The notes: generated by a model from the sequence alone, not told the origin. A stretch of 64,000 nucleotides of DNA from Deltaproteobacteria bacterium (GCA_026129095.1 JAHCIT010000001.1:186245-250244); one strand, 5' to 3'. Numbered from the stretch's first letter, positions 26,355 to 35,233 are shown. A program made the numbers and translations.

Positions 26355-28460
26355 TTATTCCCCGTTCACGAAGCTGAAATTGGACAGGTAGGACTCATAC
26401 AGGCGCACCGGTTCCACCCCCTCGGGCAAACGCTTGGCAATGGACTGGAAACGCCGGTCGTCGTCCGTGACAATGTAGGCGATGCGCAGGCCGCTGGATT
26501 GTTTCACCGCTTGAACGAACGGAGTGGCTTGATCGACCTCGCTCAACAGACCATAGGTGTCCACCACCGCCCAGCCCCCGGCAGGTAATTTGTCAATGCG
26601 TCGGCCTTGGGCACCAGCCCGCAGCCAAAGCATGGGCGCGATGCGCGCATACGCCAGATTGTGGTTAACAGCGTTCCGGGCCTCATAGGTCAGGGTGAAG
26701 AACTCGGCGTTTTCCTCAAAACCTTCAGCCATCGGGAATTCGTCGGTGAACTTATAATCGCTCTTGATTGGCTCACCACCCGGGGTCTTGCCCGTGATCG
26801 CCGCCGCGACACGCGGCTTGGTGATGTAGTCGCAGATGCCATATCTTTCCCATTCGGCATCACCGGGACGCAGGCCCTTCTCACGTAGTGCCCTCTGTTC
26901 GTCTGCGGCAACCTCGTTATTGGTGACGGAAATGCACTGCCTGTGACCGCCATCCTGGCGGTTCAGGCGCATCACAGCGTGGGCTGTGGTACCGGAGCCA
27001 GAGAAGAAGTCGAGGATGATAGCCTTGAGTTTCCCTCGAACGGAAAGGCGAAGCACGTCTTCAACCGCATAAAGCGATTTTGGATAAGGAAACTTGCGTC
27101 CAGGTAGCAGCGTTTTAAGTAGCCCAGAACCATGTTCACTTGCACTATGGCTTACGTTGTCCCACAGGGTTCGAGGAGCCGAAACTCGCCCTCCTTCCTC
27201 AGGATAGTATACTTGCAATACACCGTCTGACGTCTTTCCTCGTACTTCCAACTCGCCAGCTTCAATTGCTGAAAGCTGCTCGGACGTTAGGTAGAATATC
27301 GGGAACTGCCCTTCAGTAAAGTTTACTCTCCCAACTTTAACTGCCCCGATTTTGATCAACTCCCTCAATCTTTCGGGAATGACTGACCATCTCCCATCTT
27401 CACCATCAGGACGGGGTGTGGGCCACACGGCAATGAGCCCTTTTTGTGGGGCCACAGAGTTTACGTCTTGTTCTATTGGCAAAGCATCGCCAACTTCAAC
27501 AATTTTGCCTGCTCTATTGAAGTAGATCGGATAGAAGGCACCCGGCGATTTACTTCGGACGCCGTTCGCGCCCGTTCTCGTCAAACCTCGCCACCGAACC
27601 TCTGTTCCACCACTTCCTTCTTTGATATCCCCTACAATTCTAGAGGAGCCAAACTGTGCAACGAAGATGTACTCGTCCACACGCGAAAATCCATCGCGTG
27701 GTACTCCTTTCGGGTTGATAACCGACGAAATCATTTGAATTCGTGCTTCCGGAAATATCTGCTCCAGCAGTAACCCCAAACGCAGATATTCCTTTTCGTC
27801 AATGGTCACTATCAGCACCGAATCCGCCGGATTCAGCAGCACCTTGGCAACCTCCAAACGTCGCTCCATCATCGCCAGCCATTTGCTGTGGCGGTACTGG
27901 TCATCGCCCTCGACGTAGTCGTTGTTGTATTTCCAGTCCTTCGCGCCGGTGTTGTAGGGCGGGTCAATGTAGATAGCGTCCACCTTGCCCGGGTGCGTGT
28001 AGGTCAGCGCCTTCAGTACGTGATAGTTCTCGCCATTGATGACGGTGTGGAACGGCTTGTCGCCGCCGCGCGTAACCTTGCCGGTGCTGACCAAACCGGG
28101 ATAGATCGTGTCGCGGAATTCAGCCACCACGACCAGATCTTCCAGTGATACCGATTGTGTCTCGGTTTCTGTTGTGTCCAGCAATTCCAAGTCGGCCAGA
28201 TTCTTGGCTTTATTGATGACCTTAACCTGCCACAGGCGTTTGTCGCCTTTTTTGACCGAGCCGCGCTCCGGCAGCACGCGCACTTTATCGCCCTTGCGAA
28301 CCGGACGCAGCGGCAACTCGACGGCCTCCGGGCAGTGACGCTCAAAGTTCAGGCCAAATGGCAGCCGGGAGGAAAGCGCCTTGAACTCACGCTCCAAATC
28401 CGCACCCAGTTGTGCGTCCTTCGACTTGGCTCGGGCGAGTAGATCAGTGAGTCGAGACAC
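26355..28460 (-). CDS. Type III-like site-specific DNA methyltransferase (Mod)
   Basis: A 701-residue beta-class N6-adenine methyltransferase. The catalytic DPPY lies in AIYIDPPYNTGAKDW (about residue 175) and the SAM-binding motif in ILDFFSGSGTTAHAVMRL (about residue 490). The region between carries the target-recognition domain. I start at GTG 28460 (VSRLTDLLARAKS), which has AGGGA 8 nt upstream; a longer frame adds 15 unlikely residues. The central part (27.1-27.7 kb) is visibly richer in A and T than the ends, consistent with a swapped target-recognition domain. It forms an operon with the Res-like gene. Confidence 0.92.
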   Translation of the reverse strand: MSRLTDLLARAKSKDAQLGADLEREFKALSSRLPFGLNFERHCPEAVELPLRPVRKGDKVRVLPERGSVKKGDKRLWQVKVINKAKNLADLELLDTTETETQSVSLEDLVVVAEFRDTIYPGLVSTGKVTRGGDKPFHTVINGENYHVLKALTYTHPGKVDAIYIDPPYNTGAKDWKYNNDYVEGDDQYRHSKWLAMMERRLEVAKVLLNPADSVLIVTIDEKEYLRLGLLLEQIFPEARIQMISSVINPKGVPRDGFSRVDEYIFVAQFGSSRIVGDIKEGSGGTEVRWRGLTRTGANGVRSKSPGAFYPIYFNRAGKIVEVGDALPIEQDVNSVAPQKGLIAVWPTPRPDGEDGRWSVIPERLRELIKIGAVKVGRVNFTEGQFPIFYLTSEQLSAIEAGELEVRGKTSDGVLQVYYPEEGGRVSAPRTLWDNVSHSASEHGSGLLKTLLPGRKFPYPKSLYAVEDVLRLSVRGKLKAIILDFFSGSGTTAHAVMRLNRQDGGHRQCISVTNNEVAADEQRALREKGLRPGDAEWERYGICDYITKPRVAAAITGKTPGGEPIKSDYKFTDEFPMAEGFEENAEFFTLTYEARNAVNHNLAYARIAPMLWLRAGAQGRRIDKLPAGGWAVVDTYGLLSEVDQATPFVQAVKQSSGLRIAYIVTDDDRRFQSIAKRLPEGVEPVRLYESYLSNFSFVNGE

Positions 28461-28767
28461 GTGGTTCCCTGCTTGTCGTGGTGTGCGGCGTGATGAATAA
28501 CGCAATCAGCGCTTACTTGTTCGGAAATTTTTTAGTAATAATGGCAATTCAGCGATCCAGCTCAGTGTCGGCATCGAAACTCCCGGAGTATAGCTCTCGC
28601 TCGCCCTTCGACAGGCTCAGGGTGAGCTCATCAGGTATACCCGCAATCTTTCCATTTCTCCAAAGGAGGGCAAGCGGCGGGCTCCCCCGGCCCTTTGGGC
28701 CACTCTCCCTGTGCACAGTGACCCATACCTTCCTTTCCGGTCCGTTATAGAATTGAAAGAAGCCGGC
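28461..28767. other. Intergenic region with a REP-like sequence
   Basis: This 307-nt gap separates the restriction-modification operon from the metallopeptidase gene. It contains CCCTTCGACAGGCTCAGGG at about 28604-28622, a sequence I recognise as a widely dispersed extragenic repeat in many bacterial genomes. No gene is evident. A promoter for the minus-strand methyltransferase gene should lie at its left edge. Confidence 0.4.
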
Positions 28768-29280
28768 CTATGACCTCACCCACGGATACCTTTTCAGAAA
28801 CTCCCACTTCGGCCATCCGGCCCAGTCGGCCAGAACCGTCAGGACCCAGGGGAAGTCGGTCCGCTCGCCGTAGGCGAGGATGAACTCCAGTTGCTTCCGC
28901 ACTTCACGATCCGTGACAGGGCGGCGATTGTAGAGAGCGACGTCGCGCAGAATCGCCTGTAACAGCCGGCGCTCGCCGGATTTTTCGGCAGCAGAAGCTG
29001 ACCGCTTCATGGCGGCCTTCCACGATCGGCTATGGATACCTTCCGTCGCCAGATGGCCGCATTCGTGGATCAGCGTCTCCCGCCGGGCGATTGATCCCAA
29101 GGATTGGGCTTTCGGAAACAGGCCAATGGTGAACGTCTGACGATCAATCGCTGCAATCATACCGGGTGCCGGATGCGACGTGAATAGGAGCTTTACTCGT
29201 TTGGCCTTAGGCCACCAGGAGAGTGAGGTCTGCCGGATGTGGTCAAGATCGGCCTGCCAGATATGCCTTAACTTCATCAA
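28768..29280 (-). CDS. HExxH metallopeptidase, SprT-like
   Basis: A 170-residue protein with the zinc motif HECGHLATEGIHSRSWKAAM (about residues 72-91), where two histidines (HExxH) and a downstream histidine fit the SprT-type arrangement. The N-terminal half (LLFTSHPAPGMIAAIDRQTFTIGLFP) looks like the beta-sheet preceding the active-site helix. Such proteins may cleave DNA-protein crosslinks or other substrates. It lies 6 nt after the stop of the GIY-YIG gene and is likely cotranscribed with it. Confidence 0.65.
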   Translation of the reverse strand: MMKLRHIWQADLDHIRQTSLSWWPKAKRVKLLFTSHPAPGMIAAIDRQTFTIGLFPKAQSLGSIARRETLIHECGHLATEGIHSRSWKAAMKRSASAAEKSGERRLLQAILRDVALYNRRPVTDREVRKQLEFILAYGERTDFPWVLTVLADWAGWPKWEFLKRYPWVRS

Positions 29281-29286
29281 AGACTA

Positions 29287-30147
29287 CTAAGAAGTGACTT
29301 TCCCTTCTTCTACCGCCCCTAAGGTCTTACCATCCTCAGTCTTCCAGTCAGCGCGACCATTTGAAACACGCCCGAGCATCACACCGGCTGCAGTTGATGG
29401 GGAACCAAACTCATAATCTTGTATCAACTCATATTTTTCACCCTTTTCAGCCAACACCCCCTGCAAAATCAACGATGCCCGAAGCTCTGACAAATACCCA
29501 TGCAACGAATCCGTTTGAGTTTTTGCTGCGTATGATCCGCTTCGAACAACGAACCCTGCCGATGATACATACCCCTTTGCCTGGATACCTCGGCCATTAA
29601 GCACATAATCGGCCACAGAAGATCCTCCAGCCGATGGGATCTGGAAAAAACTGTATCCGAGTGCGGATAAACACAAGAGGGTATTTTCTAAGAATGCTTC
29701 TGCTTGAGCTTCATCAGGCTCCGAGAGTGATGGCCGCTGCGGAGAGTTACCATTGTCAATTACACATTTCTTAGCCTGCTTCGAAAGCTCAAGTAGCCGC
29801 GCCTCAAGATATTGAATATGTGCTTTGTTTAACCCTTGGCTCAAGCTTGTAAATACGACAGCGGTTGTCCAGAAGTCCTTTTCTTTGATATGTTTATTTA
29901 AACGCTCTCTGACTGGGTCTCCCTCGCCAACATAGATTTGCTGCATTTGTGAATCACTACTTGGTCCCACAAGCAAGTAAACACCTGGTGAGCTGCATTC
30001 CTTTCGACCACTAGCATTCGGATACAGCGGTCTAGGGATCAAAAGCCCGAGACCTGACCAATTAGATTTTTCTACCGTTTTTAGTCCATCCGGATCACCA
30101 TCCGGCATAAACATACGCACCCAGAAACCCGAGTTTTTCATTTTCAA
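29287..30147 (-). CDS. GIY-YIG nuclease-family protein with DUF4357
   Basis: A 286-residue protein. The GIY-YIG core appears as PGVYLLVG...QIYVGEGDPVRERLNKH (about residues 53-86). A C-terminal DUF4357-type module (FGSPSTAAGVMLGRVSNGRADWKTEDGKTL) follows. This pairing is frequent in genomic islands and restriction-like contexts; the role is presumed DNA binding or cleavage. Codon use is clearly more AT-rich than in the neighbours, pointing to separate acquisition. No island palindrome precedes it. A 67-nt AT-rich spacer with its own promoter-like sequence separates it from the upstream operon. Confidence 0.85.
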   Translation of the reverse strand: MKMKNSGFWVRMFMPDGDPDGLKTVEKSNWSGLGLLIPRPLYPNASGRKECSSPGVYLLVGPSSDSQMQQIYVGEGDPVRERLNKHIKEKDFWTTAVVFTSLSQGLNKAHIQYLEARLLELSKQAKKCVIDNGNSPQRPSLSEPDEAQAEAFLENTLLCLSALGYSFFQIPSAGGSSVADYVLNGRGIQAKGYVSSAGFVVRSGSYAAKTQTDSLHGYLSELRASLILQGVLAEKGEKYELIQDYEFGSPSTAAGVMLGRVSNGRADWKTEDGKTLGAVEEGKVTS

Positions 30148-30214
30148 AACTCCATTGATATATATTGCGATAATACAACGAAATATAGTCGTGTTTTCTT
30201 ACGGCAAGCGCATA

Positions 30215-30724
30215 TCATTTTTCGGCCTCAATCGTACCGTCTTCACCAACCCTGAGCGTCAGCCACTCGTACCGTTCCTTTTCGACGGCCTGGGCAACGC
30301 TCTTCTGGGCTTGGCGCTGTTCGTCTGACGGGCGGGTCCGGCGGTCGAGCAAGATCAGCTTTTCGACTCTCTTGTCGGTCTTGCCATCAAACACGACGAA
30401 ATCGATCGGGTGAAAGATCACCTTGGCGTCATCTGGGTTCAGGCGTTTGGGCCGGAATATCCGGTCCACTGCGCGGATTGCCTTTTCGGCCGCCTGGCGG
30501 CCTTTGATGCGGGCGGCTTCCTTGATCTTCTCCCGGTCGTTGTCGAGACGGTCCTGCGCCGCTTCCACTTTGGCCCCTTCCGCTTCAAAGCGGTCCAGCC
30601 AGTCGGCTTTCGGGCGGGACTTTATGTAGATCTGGCAATCACTCAGCCGGAAAATCTCTCCACTATTCGGGCAGACCCCGAAAATGCTTCGCTGCATTTC
30701 GAACAGCTTCAGGAAGGGGTTCAT
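30215..30724 (-). CDS. Holliday-junction-resolvase-like protein, divergent copy
   Basis: A 169-residue paralogue of the next gene upstream. It has the same order: N-terminal segment with a cysteine (CPNSGEIFRLSDC), a long charged coiled-coil helix (about 45-90), then the nuclease-like core HPIDFVVFDGKTDKRVEKLILLDRRTRPSDEQ. In the paralogue the equivalent strand reads FVDVKTG; here it is LLDRRTR, so the expected D/E-x-K catalytic lysine is replaced. It may be a structural partner of the intact copy. Its ATG shares one base with the upstream stop (TAATG), indicating tight coupling. Confidence 0.75.
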   Translation of the reverse strand: MNPFLKLFEMQRSIFGVCPNSGEIFRLSDCQIYIKSRPKADWLDRFEAEGAKVEAAQDRLDNDREKIKEAARIKGRQAAEKAIRAVDRIFRPKRLNPDDAKVIFHPIDFVVFDGKTDKRVEKLILLDRRTRPSDEQRQAQKSVAQAVEKERYEWLTLRVGEDGTIEAEK

Positions 30725-31239
30725 TACTTAGCCTCCGGGTCGTAAACGTCCCATTCGACCCGTTTCTGCCCGACCAGATCGCGGATCTCCTTCTGGGTGC
30801 TGCTTAGGCGCGCTTGGCCGGTCTTTACGTCCACAAAGAAAATCCGATCCACGCGGCCCTTCTCGGAGAGCCCTTCAAAGATCACGTAGTCGATGGGGTC
30901 GAACAGCGAGCGGCAATCGCCCGGGTTGAAACGGAACGACTTCATGGCAGGAGCCAGCCGTTCCAGAACAAATCCGATATTCGCCGTGTGAGCGGCGGTT
31001 TCAGAACGCTGCCTCAGCCGCTTACGGTCTTCCCGTACTTTGTCACGGCTTTCCTTGAGGGCTTCGAGCATCCCTTCGTAAACACCCCGCGCCTTGCTGG
31101 TGAACTGGTCCAGCCAGAACAGCCCGGCGTGCTTGAGGGAGATCTCCTCCTGGCAGCACGGGCAGACCGCAAAAAACTTCCCCGACGACAGCGAACGGAT
31201 CAGCTCCGCCGCCTCTTTGGGTACGACACTTTTAGCCAT
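30724..31239 (-). CDS. Holliday-junction-resolvase-like endonuclease
   Basis: A 171-residue protein. A zinc-ribbon-like CPCC motif lies near the N-terminus, a long charged helix (about 55-100) follows, and the core DPIDYVIFEGLSEKGRVDRIFFVDVKTGQARLSSTQKEI is C-terminal. The D...DxK/TG arrangement fits the PD-(D/E)xK resolvase-like family (COG4741 type). It could resolve branched DNA or cleave invading DNA. It is second in an operon headed by the phosphatase/ADP-ribosylglycohydrolase fusion (23-nt gap) and is coupled to its divergent paralogue downstream. Confidence 0.8.
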   Translation of the reverse strand: MAKSVVPKEAAELIRSLSSGKFFAVCPCCQEEISLKHAGLFWLDQFTSKARGVYEGMLEALKESRDKVREDRKRLRQRSETAAHTANIGFVLERLAPAMKSFRFNPGDCRSLFDPIDYVIFEGLSEKGRVDRIFFVDVKTGQARLSSTQKEIRDLVGQKRVEWDVYDPEAK

Positions 31240-31262
31240 CGGTCGATTTCTCCGGCTTCCCG

Positions 31263-33197
31263 TCAGTCAATTCGGCTCTGATGGGACTTCAGTGTATTGA
31301 GACTGCTACCGATCCACAACAACCGCTCGGCCAGCTCAAGAGCGTCCACGGGCCAGAATTCGCATGGACGCGGACGATGAATCCGGCTCAGTCCATCGAT
31401 CGGCCTGCAAGTGAGGATCCGGTCACGCCACTGTGCGGGGACGGCCTCGCGGCCGTAGACCGCCCCAAGCAGCGCGCCGCAGATCGCGGCGTTGGTGTCG
31501 GTGTCGCCGCCCCGGCGGACGGTGTCGATCACACCCGCCTCGAACGACGGCGCGTGCAATAACTGGTAAAAGGCATTCTGCAGCGCGATCAGCACCCAGC
31601 CCTGCTGGTGCAGAAAGTCGTCCGGTGGTCCCTCGCTCGCGGCCTGGAGAGTGCGAATGATCTCCGGCGACAACTCCTGCTCAGCGGCGTACTGCCCGCA
31701 CCGGTCGAACACGACGTTCGCCGCACTGCCCCGGATCGCCTCGCGGATCGCAAAGGCAAAGAGGCGGTTCGCGTGGACACAGACCGGATTCGGATGGGTT
31801 AATTCCGCGTCTTCGCCCGCCCACTTGAGCGGAGCATCGGTATCTGCCGCTGCCGCGACAACTCCCAGGGGACTGATCCGCATGAGCCCGCCATTCGCCT
31901 GCGAATGAGGGGTGGCCGACTGGAGCGCCTCCGCCTCAGGGTCGCCGCCGTCACGGAGCGCCCGTGCGGCCAGCGCCAGAGCCTTCGCCGTGGTATTACC
32001 GATATCGAACGGCTTGGTATTGTACCAGTGAGCATATGCACGCGCCGCTGTTGCCCGCGAATATGTCCCGCTCTCCACAATCGAGCGCGCCAGCATCAGC
32101 GCCATTTCTGAATCGTCCGTCGGCTGTCCCGCGAGCGTCACCCAGGTTCCGCCTTCAAGCAGCTCCCGGGGACCGTCCGGGTACAACTTCGTGATGCTTT
32201 CCGGCCCCTTGAACTCGACGAGACTTCCGAGCGCATCGCCGGCGAACTGACCAAGAAGGCAACCCTGAGCGCGGGCGAGCTGTACGGGAGCAGTCTCCCG
32301 GTACACTTTCCCTTTTTCAGGCCGGATCAGGGGATACACGTCGTTCAGTGCCGATGGTTTGGCAAATACCCGCTCCCACGGTTTGCCGGCCAGTTTCTGA
32401 AGGTATTTCTCCCCGCCGCCGAAACACCGGCCTCCGCAACTGCTGCCGCCTGTGACGGAATAGGTAACAGGCTTGCCGCCAGCATTGATCAGCTCGCCGC
32501 CTGCGGCACGAATAAGCGCGTGCCCCGCCGCGTAGTCCCATCCGACCGGCCCGTTGAGCGAAACCGCCGCGTCGCCCTCTCCGGCCGCAACCAGCGCCAG
32601 CCGGTAGGCGATTCCGGGGACTGTCCGGAACCGCGCCGGAGCGGCAACTTCCGCATTGGCCATCGAGTTCTTGTCGGCGTCCTGGGAAACAAGAATGGTC
32701 GACTCCCGGCTGAGTTCATCCGCCCACTGGCGGATCACCGGCTGGCCGTTCCGGCGCAGCGGCCCGAAGCCTTCCGCCCAGGCGAACAGGTCTCCCTGAT
32801 CGTCCGGGGCACAGAATGCGTAGATGACGCCTAGCACCGGCTCGCCTGCCCGGAGCAGCGCGATCGATACCGCCGAGCCCCGGTGGTTCTTCAGAAAGGC
32901 GCTCGTGCCGTCGTTCGGGTCCACCAGCCAGCAGTGCTGCTTGTCGTCTGCGGGCGTTTTCTTTGCACCAAGCTCCTCGCCGGTGTAGCCGAACCCGTTA
33001 TCAGCGTAATCGGAGAACAGGATGCCGTAGATACACTTCTCGGCCTCCTTATCGATCTCGGCGTGACCGCCGGAACCTCGCGGACCGCCCTTCCGGTAGA
33101 ACTCGTTTCTGAGCATCTCCCCCGAACAGACCGCCGCCTTCACCGCCAGCGGAAGCAGGTGCTCGTAGGACCGAAGATAGGTTTCCAGACCAGGCAT
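31263..33197 (-). CDS. Inositol-monophosphatase-like / ADP-ribosylglycohydrolase fusion
   Basis: A 644-residue two-enzyme fusion. Residues 1 to about 290 form an IMPase/CysQ-type phosphatase with GEEL (73-76), DPNDGT (93-98) and WDYAAG (220-225), the metal-binding set. Residues about 305-640 form an ADP-ribosylglycohydrolase with GCLLGQFAGDALG (312-324), PTDDSE (359-364) and GGDTDTN (563-569). The first half would dephosphorylate a nucleotide or sugar phosphate; the second removes ADP-ribose from proteins or nucleic acids. The start at 33197 has GGGAGGG upstream; a longer frame would run through the operator. Two resolvase-like genes follow in the operon. Confidence 0.88.
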   Translation of the reverse strand: MPGLETYLRSYEHLLPLAVKAAVCSGEMLRNEFYRKGGPRGSGGHAEIDKEAEKCIYGILFSDYADNGFGYTGEELGAKKTPADDKQHCWLVDPNDGTSAFLKNHRGSAVSIALLRAGEPVLGVIYAFCAPDDQGDLFAWAEGFGPLRRNGQPVIRQWADELSRESTILVSQDADKNSMANAEVAAPARFRTVPGIAYRLALVAAGEGDAAVSLNGPVGWDYAAGHALIRAAGGELINAGGKPVTYSVTGGSSCGGRCFGGGEKYLQKLAGKPWERVFAKPSALNDVYPLIRPEKGKVYRETAPVQLARAQGCLLGQFAGDALGSLVEFKGPESITKLYPDGPRELLEGGTWVTLAGQPTDDSEMALMLARSIVESGTYSRATAARAYAHWYNTKPFDIGNTTAKALALAARALRDGGDPEAEALQSATPHSQANGGLMRISPLGVVAAAADTDAPLKWAGEDAELTHPNPVCVHANRLFAFAIREAIRGSAANVVFDRCGQYAAEQELSPEIIRTLQAASEGPPDDFLHQQGWVLIALQNAFYQLLHAPSFEAGVIDTVRRGGDTDTNAAICGALLGAVYGREAVPAQWRDRILTCRPIDGLSRIHRPRPCEFWPVDALELAERLLWIGSSLNTLKSHQSRID

Positions 33198-33232
33198 AGA
33201 CCCTCCCTGAATAGAGGGATCTTGGCATGGGC

Positions 33233-33253
33233 CTGTGACAGGTAGTGTCACAG
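33233..33253. promoter_or_regulatory. Island palindrome, site 2
   Basis: A perfect-armed palindrome CTGTGACA-GGTAG-TGTCACAG. Its centre is 46 nt upstream of the minus-strand fusion gene (33197). A CAAGAT hexamer at 33219-33224 is in -10 position. It is nearly identical to site 10 at 51877. Confidence 0.75.
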
Positions 33254-33307
33254 TTCCATAGCCACTTTAAAACCATCCTTTTGGCCAAAATAACGGCTCG
33301 TTAATCC

Positions 33308-33324
33308 GTGACACTGTCTGTCAC
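33308..33324. promoter_or_regulatory. Island palindrome, site 3
   Basis: GTGACA-CTGTC-TGTCAC, 69 nt upstream of the plus-strand gene at 33385. TATCGT at 33335-33340 is in -10 position. Together with site 2 it gives each of the two divergent genes its own copy. Confidence 0.75.
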
Positions 33325-33384
33325 AGAGCGCCGCTATCGTTGTCCAGCCGACCAGAGAGATCTGTCGGCCGGAGTGTGCAGGCG

Positions 33385-34539
33385 ATGGAAACGGTTCTCC
33401 AGGGCGGCAACCTGTATTTCAAAACCGGCAGGGAACTCATCTCTTTCGGTGCCTGGCCGCATATCCGGTTCATGCGGAAAAACCTGTCCGGGCGCTGGGA
33501 GAAGCTGGCCGATAGCGACGCCGACCAGCACCGTCCATTGGAGAACCAGTGGCAGTTCATGGCATGGCTCGAAACCTTTCCGGCCGATGTGCGGGACATC
33601 GTAGTGGATTCACCTTTTGATCCGTTCAGGTTCCTACCCGTGCTGTGTGCTTCAGGAACAGCCGGACTGGATCTTTACCGGACCGGTGGCAGTTTCTGGA
33701 TCTTCGCCATTGCCCATTCGGACGAACTTGGCACTCCGGTCGGGTCCTCGGAATACTCCGGTCTCGTCCTGGCGAAACGGACCCGGATCGCCGAACGCCT
33801 TGGATTTCCTCCGACGAAACAGATGGCGAAAATTGCCGCAAAAATCGTAATTCAGACTTTCCCAGGGCCTTGGTTTCTGCCCCAGGCAAGGTCCGTGCTC
33901 AGGAATCCGGCATCTCTTGCGCTTTTGTCGCACGTGGAAACGGTTAGCTATTCATCGCTGCACGTATTGGGTTGCGGTATTCCACAACATTATCTGACCA
34001 GTACCCTGCTGGATGAAATCGCGAGGGACCATGAGAGCGGGTATGCGTCGAACCGCCTGCTCCTTTTGTACCAGACCTGGTCGAGAGTGCTTCCGGAGAC
34101 TCCATTCCCGGTAATCCGTTCGATGCATCAGGCAGAGACACTTGCGCAAAGGGTCGGAGTCTCCGCCATTGATGACAACCGGGAATTCCCGGAATCCCCG
34201 ATCTCCGTACCGCAGGGGATAAGCTATCTGGATTGCGCAAATGCGCTGCGTAGGGAGGGCCATCATCGGAAAAACTGTGTGGCCATGTATGTCGAAGAAG
34301 CCGTTTTCGGCCAGTCTTATTTTTTCAGCCTGCGACAACCAGAGCCCGCGACGCTCAGGATTGCCAAAGATCGAGGCACAAACTGCTGGAAAATCGTCGA
34401 GATCAAGGCCCCCTGCAACCAGCCGGTTAAGCCGGAGACCGTCGAATACGTCACGACGTGGCTGGATGAAGCCAGTCGAGAAATTACATCCGGTCAGTCA
34501 GGAAACAGTAGCGGGACTTTCAGATCCCACACTTCGTAG
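33385..34539 (+). CDS. PcfJ-like protein
   Basis: A 384-residue protein. The C-terminal third (GHHRKNCVAMYVEEAVFGQSYFFSLRQPEPATLRI) resembles the PcfJ-like domain, where a conserved H/N-C-V patch precedes a short beta-sheet. The N-terminal two thirds are helical and unassigned. PcfJ proteins are common on plasmids and integrative elements, with no settled function. I start at ATG 33385 with GGAG upstream; an upstream GTG at 33340 overlaps the promoter. Its 3' end overlaps a small convergent gene by 46 nt. It carries its own copy of the island palindrome. Confidence 0.65.
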   Translation: METVLQGGNLYFKTGRELISFGAWPHIRFMRKNLSGRWEKLADSDADQHRPLENQWQFMAWLETFPADVRDIVVDSPFDPFRFLPVLCASGTAGLDLYRTGGSFWIFAIAHSDELGTPVGSSEYSGLVLAKRTRIAERLGFPPTKQMAKIAAKIVIQTFPGPWFLPQARSVLRNPASLALLSHVETVSYSSLHVLGCGIPQHYLTSTLLDEIARDHESGYASNRLLLLYQTWSRVLPETPFPVIRSMHQAETLAQRVGVSAIDDNREFPESPISVPQGISYLDCANALRREGHHRKNCVAMYVEEAVFGQSYFFSLRQPEPATLRIAKDRGTNCWKIVEIKAPCNQPVKPETVEYVTTWLDEASREITSGQSGNSSGTFRSHTS

Positions 34540-34712
34540 TCGTCCTGGAGCCGGTCAAATATCCGGACCGATACCGGCCGGCGGTGGCGGATCAGCATCC
34601 CGAGAATCAGCGCTTCTTCCAGCGTCGGTGTTTCGTATACCTCATCGACGCAGGGGTCCATCAGGCTCCCCTGATCGATTTCGATGACGTACCGGTATTC
34701 AGCCTCATCCAT
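34494..34712 (-). CDS. Small acidic hypothetical protein
   Basis: A 72-residue acidic protein, MDEAEYRYVIEIDQGSL to VPLLFPD, with the alternating pattern of a small beta-rich fold. AAGGAAG 5 nt upstream supports the start. It has its own palindrome 45 nt upstream (34746-34768) with a CATACT -10-like hexamer, which argues that it is a real expressed gene despite overlapping the convergent PcfJ-like gene by 46 nt. Function unknown. Confidence 0.6.
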   Translation of the reverse strand: MDEAEYRYVIEIDQGSLMDPCVDEVYETPTLEEALILGMLIRHRRPVSVRIFDRLQDDYEVWDLKVPLLFPD

Positions 34713-34745
34713 GCCGTCTTCCTTTCATAAAAAGTATGGCAGATG

Positions 34746-34768
34746 CCGGTGTCAGGCTGTGTCACCGG
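34746..34768. promoter_or_regulatory. Island palindrome, site 4 (variant)
   Basis: CCGGTGTCA-GGCTG-TGTCACCGG. The outer arms pair perfectly, but the left inner half is TGTCA instead of TGACA. It is centred 45 nt upstream of the gene at 34712, with CATACT at 34733-34738 in -10 position. Confidence 0.65.
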
Positions 34769-34776
34769 TTCAGGGT

Positions 34777-35223
34777 CTACCAGCGATACCCCAAGTCCTG
34801 AAACGCGCCCGAAGACAAATACCCATGAGGCGCTGACCGCCCGCTGAGAGCAAACTTGCTGGGCGCGGGGTTCGGGTGCCGCCGTAATTCCTCGTAAGCG
34901 CGCTGAATAAGGTCAACCGTCGGGGACGGGATCAGGATTGACGGTGCCTCCCATGCCGTGAGTGCAGCCACAACCGCTTCCGAGTCCGGTTTCTCTGTAA
35001 CCAGTCCGAAGAACTCAGGTATATTTTCCGGCTGCCAGGTCCCCCACACCAGCGTCACACGTCCATGTAGCGGCTTCGGTAGCGATGGAACCCGCCATAG
35101 GTCGGAGGCTTTGCCTGACACTCCGGGAAAAACGAATACACGGACAAGCGGACAGTGAGACAAGATCACCGGAAGATCGTCACGCAGGTAACCGAGCATA
35201 TAGGGACTATCCGTGATTTCCAT
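34777..35223 (-). CDS. Hypothetical protein
   Basis: A 148-residue soluble protein. It contains VILSHCPLVRVFVFPGVSGKASDLWRVPSLPKP and a helical YEELRRHPNPAPSKF segment. I recognise no family. The gene is 10 nt downstream of the 35234-36253 gene and must share its transcript, so it falls under the palindrome at 36351. Confidence 0.6.
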   Translation of the reverse strand: MEITDSPYMLGYLRDDLPVILSHCPLVRVFVFPGVSGKASDLWRVPSLPKPLHGRVTLVWGTWQPENIPEFFGLVTEKPDSEAVVAALTAWEAPSILIPSPTVDLIQRAYEELRRHPNPAPSKFALSGRSAPHGYLSSGAFQDLGYRW

Positions 35224-35233
35224 TTCGAGCCTC

